Shown: piece by piece, positions 1 through 4,866 of the stretch
Layout of the letters: every line of letters starts with the position of its first letter
Position numbering within the stretch: the first letter of the stretch is position 1
NCBI GenBank assembly: GCA_017861355.1
Contig: JAGFXQ010000215.1
Coordinates: 1-6,139 of the forward strand
Direction: 5' to 3'
From: Bacillota bacterium
Lineage (GTDB): Bacteria > Bacillota > Clostridia > Lachnospirales > Lachnospiraceae
DNA length: 6,139 bases
Program-made: the position numbers and the translations under genes
Notes under the pieces: model-generated
The model's database searches: none
What the model saw: only the letters and a program-made list of their open reading frames with translations
Told to the model about the DNA's origin: nothing

Positions 1-699
1 ATACTTATCTCCGGGATAATAACAGACGGAATATTCCACCTCATTATCCTGTTGATCATAGGCTACTCTTGTTCTTTTAAATGTTGGGAAGCCTTGTGCA
101 ACTTCCAAAAATTTTGCGATAACGCCTTCCGCAAGTGTTGCCTCAAGTTGATCTCCCGCTCGTGCAATAGTAACGTTATATTGATCGCTTAGAAACTGAT
201 ACAGAGAGTCACTGTATAAGCTTGCGTCCAGCGGCAAATCAGCGATTTTAAGGTATGTCACTGAATATACGATCGGTCTATTATTCGCACATCTTACCCG
301 AGTTAACTCATATACGGTAGAGTTGATTTTAACATTAAGATTACTTGCAACTTTTTCACTGGCGTTCACTGCCTTAATGTCACAATAGCTTGTTTGCATT
401 GTAACACCATGCAGCTGCATTTCCTGAGAGAAACTGATAACCCGCTTAAGATTTTCTTCGATTTTACCATAGGTAACAACCGTTCCTATCCCTCTCATGC
501 ACTCCACATATCCTTTGTTCACCAGCTCTCCGATTGCCAGTCTGACCGTCATTCTGCTAACGCTATATTTCTCTTGTAATTGCTTTTCACTGGGAATAAT
601 CTGTCCTGTGGTATATTCGCCACTCTCGATTGCCTTCCCTATCTGATCGGAAATCTGCAAATATAATGGTACTGCTGCTTTACTTCGATCCAGCGTCAT
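1..699 (-). CDS. GntR/HutC-family transcriptional regulator with UTRA domain, partial (C-terminus beyond left edge)
   Basis: A one-component repressor or activator of the sugar unit. 233 residues are visible from ATG at 699, in frame to the window edge. Residues about 9-75 form the GntR winged helix-turn-helix: VPLYLQISDQI opens it, PSEKQLQEKYSVSRMTVRLA (36-55) is the HTH, and GYVECMRGIGTVV (63-75) is the wing, where the common GKGTFV is changed to GIGTVV. Residues about 86-233 match a UTRA effector domain, including RPIVYSVTYL (141-150) and EYSVCYYPGDKY near the end. HutC-type proteins usually run about 235-245 residues, so only roughly ten are likely missing. The start is fixed by AGGAG six bases upstream. 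The gene follows the ROK stop by 3 bases, so the two are surely co-transcribed. By family analogy the ligand is a sugar or sugar phosphate from the mannosidase/kinase pathway, and the palindrome at 4269-4284 is its likely operator. Family certain; ligand inferred. Confidence 0.93.
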   Translation of the reverse strand, partial: MTLDRSKAAVPLYLQISDQIGKAIESGEYTTGQIIPSEKQLQEKYSVSRMTVRLAIGELVNKGYVECMRGIGTVVTYGKIEENLKRVISFSQEMQLHGVTMQTSYCDIKAVNASEKVASNLNVKINSTVYELTRVRCANNRPIVYSVTYLKIADLPLDASLYSDSLYQFLSDQYNVTIARAGDQLEATLAEGVIAKFLEVAQGFPTFKRTRVAYDQQDNEVEYSVCYYPGDKY

Positions 700-702
700 A
701 CT

Positions 703-1629
703 TTACTCCTCCCTACCTTTCGTTCGTCCTGAAAGCATGATTAATCCTGCCATGACTAGTCTGGATGTATCACTTTCTATCATGATGTCTATCCCTAATT
801 CATTACAGCTCTCCCGGATCGGTGAAAGGAACATCTCACTGGAATGACTGATGTTCCCACCTATTACGAAGGTGTTTGCCCCGAACTTTATGAGAAGTGG
901 CAGGAGAGCAGAATTTAAGTCCTCACCAAACTCTTTATAAGCTTTGCCCGCATCCTGATTACCCCGGATCACCATCTCGCTTAATTCTAATGGAGAATGT
1001 GCTTCGTTACAATACTTCTGTGCCAAATTCTTAATACCACGAGCCGATATATATTCATCAATGATCGAATCCTTATATGGAATTGGATAGACCCATCCAT
1101 GTTCAGGAATTCCCTGTGCATTGTCCTGCGATATCTCTCCATCCACAGAATAGGCTGAGCCGGAGCCTGTACCGATACATAGATACAGTACCCGATATCC
1201 CTGAAACAGCTTTCTTTTATACAATACTCCTAATGCATAGGCTTCTACATCATTGACAAATCGAAAATCATCCTCTTGTCGTGGAATAAAGGAATAATTT
1301 TTCTCTATGCTTAGGCTGATCATTTCTTTTGGAATAGAAACATTATATAAGCTTTCATATTTGGCGAGTCCTCTCATTTTTGAGGTTCCTGTTTGGTAGT
1401 CGAACGGACCCGGAAACGCCATCCGAATGTTTCGGATTCTTTTATTATCATCCTCAATCGTATCCCATATCTGATTGCAGATGGAACATAAATGCCGGAT
1501 CACAGCATCTCTTTCCAGATCAGAATTCGCATTGAACTGATACGAATCCGATACTATATTTTGCTCGACCGAGAAAAAACCACCCTTAATTCCCGTCCCG
1601 CCAATATCCAGCAGTATATCATATAACAT
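703..1629 (-). CDS. ROK-family sugar kinase-like protein lacking the zinc motif
   Basis: 308 residues, normal for ROK sugar kinases, which use ATP to phosphorylate hexoses in the cytoplasm. Motifs in order: phosphate-binding DIGGTGIKGG (8-17), AFPGPFDYQTG (71-81), N126-D127 with D127 as the expected catalytic base, GTGSGSA (153-159), and FVIGGNIS (255-262). The usual ExGH segment reads EHGW (176-179), and the cysteine cluster CxCGxxGCxE that follows it in most ROK proteins is absent, so the structural zinc is probably lost. No N-terminal DNA-binding domain is present, so it is not a ROK repressor of the NagC/XylR type. I chose ATG 1629 because GGAG lies six bases upstream. An in-frame ATG at 1680 would add 17 residues with a poorly spaced ribosome site. 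The gene sits between the mannosidase and GntR genes, so mannose or a related hexose is the inferred substrate. Kinase activity is likely but not proven. Confidence 0.9.
   Translation of the reverse strand: MLYDILLDIGGTGIKGGFFSVEQNIVSDSYQFNANSDLERDAVIRHLCSICNQIWDTIEDDNKRIRNIRMAFPGPFDYQTGTSKMRGLAKYESLYNVSIPKEMISLSIEKNYSFIPRQEDDFRFVNDVEAYALGVLYKRKLFQGYRVLYLCIGTGSGSAYSVDGEISQDNAQGIPEHGWVYPIPYKDSIIDEYISARGIKNLAQKYCNEAHSPLELSEMVIRGNQDAGKAYKEFGEDLNSALLPLLIKFGANTFVIGGNISHSSEMFLSPIRESCNELGIDIMIESDTSRLVMAGLIMLSGRTKGREE
706..710 (-). promoter_or_regulatory. Ribosome binding site of the GntR gene
   Basis: On the minus strand GGGAGGAG lies at the very end of the ROK coding sequence and overlaps its last codons. 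The AGGAG core is six bases from the ATG at 699. The stop codon of the ROK gene (705-703) falls inside the spacer, so translation of the two genes is probably coupled. Confidence 0.85.
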
Positions 1630-1635
1630 AGTCGT

Positions 1636-1639
1636 CTCC
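1636..1639 (-). promoter_or_regulatory. Ribosome binding site deciding the ROK start
   Basis: GGAG on the minus strand, six bases before ATG 1629. It is better spaced than AAGG ahead of ATG 1680 (11 bases) or AGGA touching ATG 1641. It places the protein start three residues before the phosphate-binding strand, as in most ROK kinases. Confidence 0.7.
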
Positions 1640-1696
1640 ATTCCTGTAATAACCCACAGACCATGAGTTAATTGTATCAATATTATATATACCTTC

Positions 1697-1749
1697 TATC
1701 TAAACCCTGTAATTTTGAGGTTGCATTGAAAAACAATAGGGCTTAGATA
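1697..1749 (-). other. Intergenic RNA hairpin between mannosidase and ROK genes
   Basis: Arms 1738-1749 and 1697-1708 are inverted repeats of 12 bases with one difference. In minus-strand RNA the arms UAUCUAAGCCCU and AGGGUUUAGAUA pair along all 12 positions with one G-U pair. In plus-strand RNA the same position is an A-C mismatch, so the structure favours the operon transcript. The 29-base loop contains a second small stem, ATTG/CAAT around five T, directly stacked on the main stem (1725-1737). No U-run follows the stem, so it is not an ordinary intrinsic terminator. Possible roles are mRNA processing or stabilisation that sets unequal levels of mannosidase and kinase/regulator, or control of the ROK leader. 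The structure is visible; its role is inference. Confidence 0.55.
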
Positions 1750-1750
1750 A

Positions 1751-1767
1751 ATAATGTTATAGTTACT
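1751..1767. promoter_or_regulatory. Possible second, reduced operator ahead of the ROK gene
   Basis: The plus strand reads ATAATGTTATA followed directly by GTTACT. The mannosidase promoter region has the same two blocks (4264-4274 and 4291-4296) separated by 16 bp that hold most of the tandem GTTATAAC palindrome. This copy therefore looks like the operator with its centre missing. It lies 4 bases after the mannosidase stop and beside the hairpin. It could be a weak GntR half-site or chance in AT-rich DNA. Confidence 0.3.
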
Positions 1768-1770
1768 TTT

Positions 1771-4221
1771 TTATATATAAAACCCTACGATCCCTTCATT
1801 GATTGCCTTACAGTACTCCATCGCCTGCTCCGGTGATGAGTATTTATCTACAACGACGGTATAAGTGAATTCATAGAAGCCGCCAAGATCAGCTTTAAAA
1901 TTCGTCTCCCAGAAATTATTCATGACCCAGGAATAGGGGGTAGCGTTATTAAGCTCTGTATTCTTGCCATCACACAGTTTAATAGGTGCTGCTTCTCTTC
2001 TACCAAAAGAAATCAACGGTGCATCCTTTGTACTGACTATGATATCGGAATCCTTTCCTGTCTTCACCAATCCGTTCTGGATAAGATAGAAGCTCTGACA
2101 GGTACCGGGGAGTTGATCGATACCGGGACGAATGATACAACCTGTCTTATCCACATAAGTTTCTCCGGTGGTATCCGTGATAAAAGGCAGAGATACATAG
2201 AGATTTTCCGGCTCCCATATACTGTCTTTGTGCAGACAGACCTTTGCTTCCATCATTGGTGCTACCTTATAGATTTTAAGTAGTACAGAGTAATACCTTG
2301 TGCCTGGAAGCTCATAGGATAACTTGGCAGTAACGAATACCTCACCACTATCCACAATCTCGATATCGGTAAGCTTTGAGATACTTCTCTGTGTTGCAAC
2401 ACTGCAACGGTTTCTTCCCATTTGTCGCCTAACCTCACCCGGATTATTATCCTTCATTGGTGTAAATTCATAAATAGCTGAGAAAGCACCCTCGCTTACC
2501 TGACTATCCGTCATGACCTGTCCTGTCTTCTTATTGAGAATGGAGGCAACTCCTTTTTCCTGAGAAAAATTTACTTTAAAGAAATCTGTCTCAATCAAGA
2601 ATGGAGTTTCGAGGTATTCACTTCCCGTATCAATATCCTTGATCCCCTCTGCACCGATATGAGCATGATTCTTGATGGTACTTGTATTCTCAAAATTCTG
2701 TTTTAATTTAATTATCTTCTCTTCCCCGGGAGCTAGATCCACTGCAACTTCGACCTCCTGAGCTCTGGCTATTCTGTGTCCCTGACAAACGAGTTTTTCT
2801 CCCGTTCTCTCATCATAGGCCTCCAGCTTTGCACTTGAATTCAATGGGTTACCATCAAGATACTCCCAATACTCAATATATAGCTTAACCGATCCATGAT
2901 ACCGGAAGGGATGGGGATTCACAACCTTGTATCTTTGGCACTTATGAGAATCAATCGTTACTTCACCCATTTTAGAGAGAATCATGTCAAGGTTTCTTGA
3001 AATGTCGGTGTTTGCATTGATGGCATAAGCGTCCTTCTTTTTCTCCAGGCATGCTACAAGAGAATCCCAAGGCTCTGAGATTGAGGAGGAATATCCCCAG
3101 GTATGCTCCGCATAAAGCATAATATTTTCGGCTGCATTTTCTAGTAGCTCTGCTTTACCAAGTTCATTATTCGGGTCAAGTTTTTTACAGAGATCAAATT
3201 TTCTCTGAGCCTCCCGGAATATTTTTACGGTATTAGGCGTTGATCCGGCACCATCCGCCCACCAGTCCGTGAAATCACCTTCATAGGTTGGAATAGGTAC
3301 CTCGCTGCTCGTAACCTTCTGGAAGAAATCGTCCAGAGTAGCCATCTTTATTGTCACCTTACCGTTAAAAATCTGATTAAGTTCCGTCACTCTTTTTGCA
3401 ATATTTGCATTCGGCGGTGCATTGTCCGTAATCGCTCCGGAGACCATGAGAGGAAGAAAGTCATAAGGATATCCCTCCTTCTCCAGGTTCTCAACATATC
3501 TAAGAATTCTTGTTTGAGCTATTTCGATTTCTCTTTTCTTCGTTTCTTCTACACCGGAAGTTCTGATACAGCCTCCCAGCTCACCTCGAATATCATCAAA
3601 CAGGAGATATGTGCTTCCTCCCTGTGGACAGAGGAACATCTCATTGCCCATGTGATAGTGCTCGCCACCCCAGACTAGGATTTTATTTTTGTTTGGTCCC
3701 TGCCAGTAGAACGGTTGTTGTTTCTTATATAGCGGAAACATACCATGATGCGGATGAAGTGCACAGAAGAGATGATCCACACCACATTCACTTAAGACAT
3801 CAGGATATCCCCAGGAATATCCGTTAATATCCGCAGACATTCCGCTCTTAATATTAACTCCAATTCGTTCTCCATATTTTTTTGCTTTTATAGTTCTGGA
3901 TAATAAAACCTCACGATCAACCAGTTCTGTCATATTAAGATAATTACCGGAAAGTCCGATCTCACCAGTCCTTACATAGTTTTCGAATTTTACAATTTGC
4001 TCTTGTGATGCACCGGCATAGAAGTTCTCGATCTGCCATTGATTTTCGCACTGCCATTTAAATCCTTCACATCCTGATATCTCACCGGAGTGTATACCAT
4101 CAAGGATTTGTATCGCCTGTATAATAAAATCCCTGTGATAATTCATCAATTTTTCCTGTCGCTCTGTGTAACCAATGTCCGTATGGGAATGATGAATTAA
4201 GTAGATTGTCCATTTTTTCAT
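1771..4221 (-). CDS. Glycoside hydrolase family 38-type alpha-mannosidase-like enzyme, cytosolic
   Basis: 816 residues, usual size for bacterial GH38. Retaining GH38 enzymes hydrolyse alpha-mannosides using a zinc ion. The expected site is present: H13 and D15 in HSHTDIGY, D131 in SADINGYSW (zinc ligand and nucleophile), and H373 in AEHTWGY. Other conserved-looking stretches are GAITDNAPPNANI (262-274) and FTDWWADGAGSTP (317-329). From about residue 430 the protein becomes the beta-sandwich C-terminal region, with VVNPHPF near its start. There is no signal peptide or membrane segment: the catalytic strand begins at residue 5, so the substrate must be imported. The motifs deviate from the classical HxHxDPGW and DPFGHS forms, placing it in a divergent branch whose substrate I cannot name. 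The start ATG follows AAAGGA by 10 bases. It is the first gene of the unit, followed by a ROK kinase and GntR regulator, which supports mannoside or mannosyl-conjugate catabolism similar in logic to mngB. Family likely; substrate unknown. Confidence 0.88.
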   Translation of the reverse strand: MKKWTIYLIHHSHTDIGYTERQEKLMNYHRDFIIQAIQILDGIHSGEISGCEGFKWQCENQWQIENFYAGASQEQIVKFENYVRTGEIGLSGNYLNMTELVDREVLLSRTIKAKKYGERIGVNIKSGMSADINGYSWGYPDVLSECGVDHLFCALHPHHGMFPLYKKQQPFYWQGPNKNKILVWGGEHYHMGNEMFLCPQGGSTYLLFDDIRGELGGCIRTSGVEETKKREIEIAQTRILRYVENLEKEGYPYDFLPLMVSGAITDNAPPNANIAKRVTELNQIFNGKVTIKMATLDDFFQKVTSSEVPIPTYEGDFTDWWADGAGSTPNTVKIFREAQRKFDLCKKLDPNNELGKAELLENAAENIMLYAEHTWGYSSSISEPWDSLVACLEKKKDAYAINANTDISRNLDMILSKMGEVTIDSHKCQRYKVVNPHPFRYHGSVKLYIEYWEYLDGNPLNSSAKLEAYDERTGEKLVCQGHRIARAQEVEVAVDLAPGEEKIIKLKQNFENTSTIKNHAHIGAEGIKDIDTGSEYLETPFLIETDFFKVNFSQEKGVASILNKKTGQVMTDSQVSEGAFSAIYEFTPMKDNNPGEVRRQMGRNRCSVATQRSISKLTDIEIVDSGEVFVTAKLSYELPGTRYYSVLLKIYKVAPMMEAKVCLHKDSIWEPENLYVSLPFITDTTGETYVDKTGCIIRPGIDQLPGTCQSFYLIQNGLVKTGKDSDIIVSTKDAPLISFGRREAAPIKLCDGKNTELNNATPYSWVMNNFWETNFKADLGGFYEFTYTVVVDKYSSPEQAMEYCKAINEGIVGFYI

Positions 4222-4231
4222 AGATTGGTTA

Positions 4232-4237
4232 TCCTTT
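4232..4237 (-). promoter_or_regulatory. Ribosome binding site of the mannosidase-like gene
   Basis: AAAGGA on the minus strand, ten bases before ATG 4221. The spacing is slightly long, but no better-placed start exists: the next residues already belong to the conserved N-terminal strand. Confidence 0.6.
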
Positions 4238-4268
4238 CTATTTGTTATGAGATTAAATGTTTCATAAT

Positions 4269-4284
4269 GTTATAACGTTATAAC
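4269..4284. promoter_or_regulatory. Palindromic operator, two tandem GTTATAAC units, likely GntR site
   Basis: GTTATAACGTTATAAC is a perfect 16-bp palindrome built of two direct copies of an 8-mer that is itself palindromic. A degenerate third unit, GTTTATGT, follows at 4285-4292. The predicted mannosidase start is near 4292, so the site covers about +8 to +23 of the leftward transcript, a typical blocking position for a repressor. HutC-type GntR proteins bind short AT-rich palindromes, and the unit encodes one. Assignment to that protein is inference from position and symmetry. Confidence 0.65.
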
Positions 4285-4298
4285 GTTTATGTTACTGT

Positions 4299-4327
4299 AT
4301 CGTATCATTCAGCAATGTTAATGTCAA
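4299..4327 (-). promoter_or_regulatory. Sigma-A-type promoter of the mannosidase/ROK/GntR unit
   Basis: The minus strand reads TTGACA (4327-4322, full consensus), a 17-base spacer, and TACGAT (4304-4299, four of six consensus bases). The predicted start is near 4292, giving a leader of about 70 bases. An A-rich stretch upstream of the -35 (4332-4346) may act as an UP element. Confidence 0.75.
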
Positions 4328-4330
4328 TGA

Positions 4331-4346
4331 GTTTTTTATCAAAAAA
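4331..4346. other. Shared A/T tract between the divergent promoters
   Basis: Six T, a three-base ATC spacer and six A form an AT-only inverted repeat lying between the two -35 elements, which face away from each other. Its position directly upstream of both promoters suits a shared UP element or bent DNA. It is not a terminator for any gene here, because both flanking genes are transcribed away from it. Confidence 0.35.
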
Positions 4347-4348
4347 GG

Positions 4349-4360
4349 TTGACTAGTCAA
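4349..4360. promoter_or_regulatory. MarR operator 1 (TTGACTAGTCAA)
   Basis: A perfect 12-bp palindrome that contains the -35 hexamer of the marR promoter. The identical 12-mer recurs at 4382-4393. A MarR dimer bound here would occlude RNA polymerase. Binding by the adjacent MarR protein is inferred from the family's habit of autoregulation. Confidence 0.8.
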
Positions 4361-4377
4361 TCGAAAAAAATTATAAT
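4349..4377 (+). promoter_or_regulatory. Sigma-A-type promoter of marR and the exporter
   Basis: TTGACT (4349-4354, five of six consensus bases), a 17-base spacer, and TATAAT (4372-4377, full consensus). The predicted start is near 4384. The -35 lies inside the first TTGACTAGTCAA palindrome and the start inside the second, so this strong promoter is expected to be silenced by the neighbouring MarR protein. Confidence 0.85.
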
Positions 4378-4380
4378 ACT

Positions 4381-4394
4381 GTTGACTAGTCAAC
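4381..4394. promoter_or_regulatory. MarR operator 2 (GTTGACTAGTCAAC)
   Basis: A perfect 14-bp palindrome whose 12-bp core equals operator 1. Its centre is 33 bp from that of operator 1, close to three helical turns, so two dimers would sit on the same DNA face. It covers the predicted marR transcription start. Confidence 0.82.
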
Positions 4395-4401
4395 CAAAGA
4401 C

Positions 4402-4410
4402 AAGGGGGTG
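4402..4410 (+). promoter_or_regulatory. Extended ribosome binding site fixing a TTG start
   Basis: AAGGGGGTG matches the 16S-complementary AAGGAGGTG with one change. It lies eight bases before TTG 4419. The in-frame ATG at 4434 would be 23 bases away with only weak AGAAGA before it, so TTG is the better start. Confidence 0.8.
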
Positions 4411-4418
4411 AACATCTT

Positions 4419-4853
4419 TTGCAAGAAGAAAATATGCACTTCATACAGCTCAATAGTAAGATTTATAGAAACATACAAATCTATCTGGATAAGGTTATGC
4501 AGAAATATGAATTAAGTAGCGGTACTTATCCCTATCTGTTTATCTTAGAGAAAAATGAAGGCATTAGTCAAAATAAAATAAGCCAAAAAACAGGTAATGA
4601 TAAAGCCATGTCTGCAAGAACCATTACAAAACTTATAGAGCTTGACTATATGTATAAAAAAGAAGATGAAAGAGATAGTAGAGCCTACAGGTTATATTTA
4701 ACCACAAAAGCCAAGGCTATTATGCCAAAGATTCATGAGGAAATCCATGCTCTGGTAAGCTTAATAACAGATGATTTATCTCAAGAAGAGAAGCTTATTA
4801 CGATAAGCTCCTTAAAAAAGATTTTTAACATAACACAAGGATTAAGAGAGTGA
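4419..4853 (+). CDS. MarR-family transcriptional regulator (TTG start)
   Basis: 144 residues, the usual MarR length. It is a dimeric winged-helix repressor that typically releases DNA on binding small aromatic or toxic compounds. An N-terminal dimerisation helix covers about residues 6-30. The helix-turn-helix runs from about 49 to 76 (ISQNKISQKTGNDKAMSARTITKLIEL, described here in two parts: ISQNKISQKTG and the recognition helix DKAMSARTITKL). The wing includes KEDERDSRAYRLYLT (81-95) with the conserved DxR signature (D86 is followed by S87 and R88). Long helices to the C-terminus complete the dimer interface. Sampled lines of this gene are about 30-32% GC, against about 45% in a sampled line of the mannosidase gene. 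The exporter gene starts 13 bases after the stop, so the protein most likely controls that exporter and itself through the two TTGACTAGTCAA sites. The inducing ligand cannot be read from sequence. Confidence 0.93.
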   Translation: MQEENMHFIQLNSKIYRNIQIYLDKVMQKYELSSGTYPYLFILEKNEGISQNKISQKTGNDKAMSARTITKLIELDYMYKKEDERDSRAYRLYLTTKAKAIMPKIHEEIHALVSLITDDLSQEEKLITISSLKKIFNITQGLRE

Positions 4854-4855
4854 TG

Positions 4856-4859
4856 AGGA
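4856..4859 (+). promoter_or_regulatory. Ribosome binding site of the exporter gene
   Basis: AGGA lies seven bases before ATG 4867 and just after the marR stop (4851-4853). With no promoter or terminator in the 13-base gap, the exporter is read from the marR promoter. Confidence 0.7.
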
Positions 4860-4866
4860 ATACTAG

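Noticed and set aside
394..579. Plus-strand open frame of 61 codons
   Set aside because: Lies opposite the GntR coding sequence, which has clear domain motifs; no ribosome site or recognisable protein.
1630..1680. Longer ROK protein starting at ATG 1680
   Set aside because: The extra 17 residues do not resemble ROK N-termini, and the ribosome site at 1636-1639 favours ATG 1629.
1682..1710. Possible internal promoter with TATAAT at 1687-1682 on the minus strand
   Set aside because: The -10 matches consensus, but the -35 position reads ACAGGG, unlike TTGACA, and it falls in the hairpin arm. TATAAT is expected by chance in such AT-rich DNA.
3609..3827. Plus-strand open frame of 72 codons
   Set aside because: Antisense shadow of the GH38 gene; cysteine- and histidine-rich low-likelihood protein without a family motif.
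4792..4809. Seven-bp inverted repeat AGCTTAT/ATAAGCT with a TACG loop
   Set aside because: Inside the marR coding sequence, short, without a U-run directly after it; most likely chance.
4811..4829. A-run/T-run inverted repeat near the marR end
   Set aside because: AT-only, encodes lysine- and phenylalanine-rich residues of MarR, and the exporter downstream needs read-through, so it is not a terminator.
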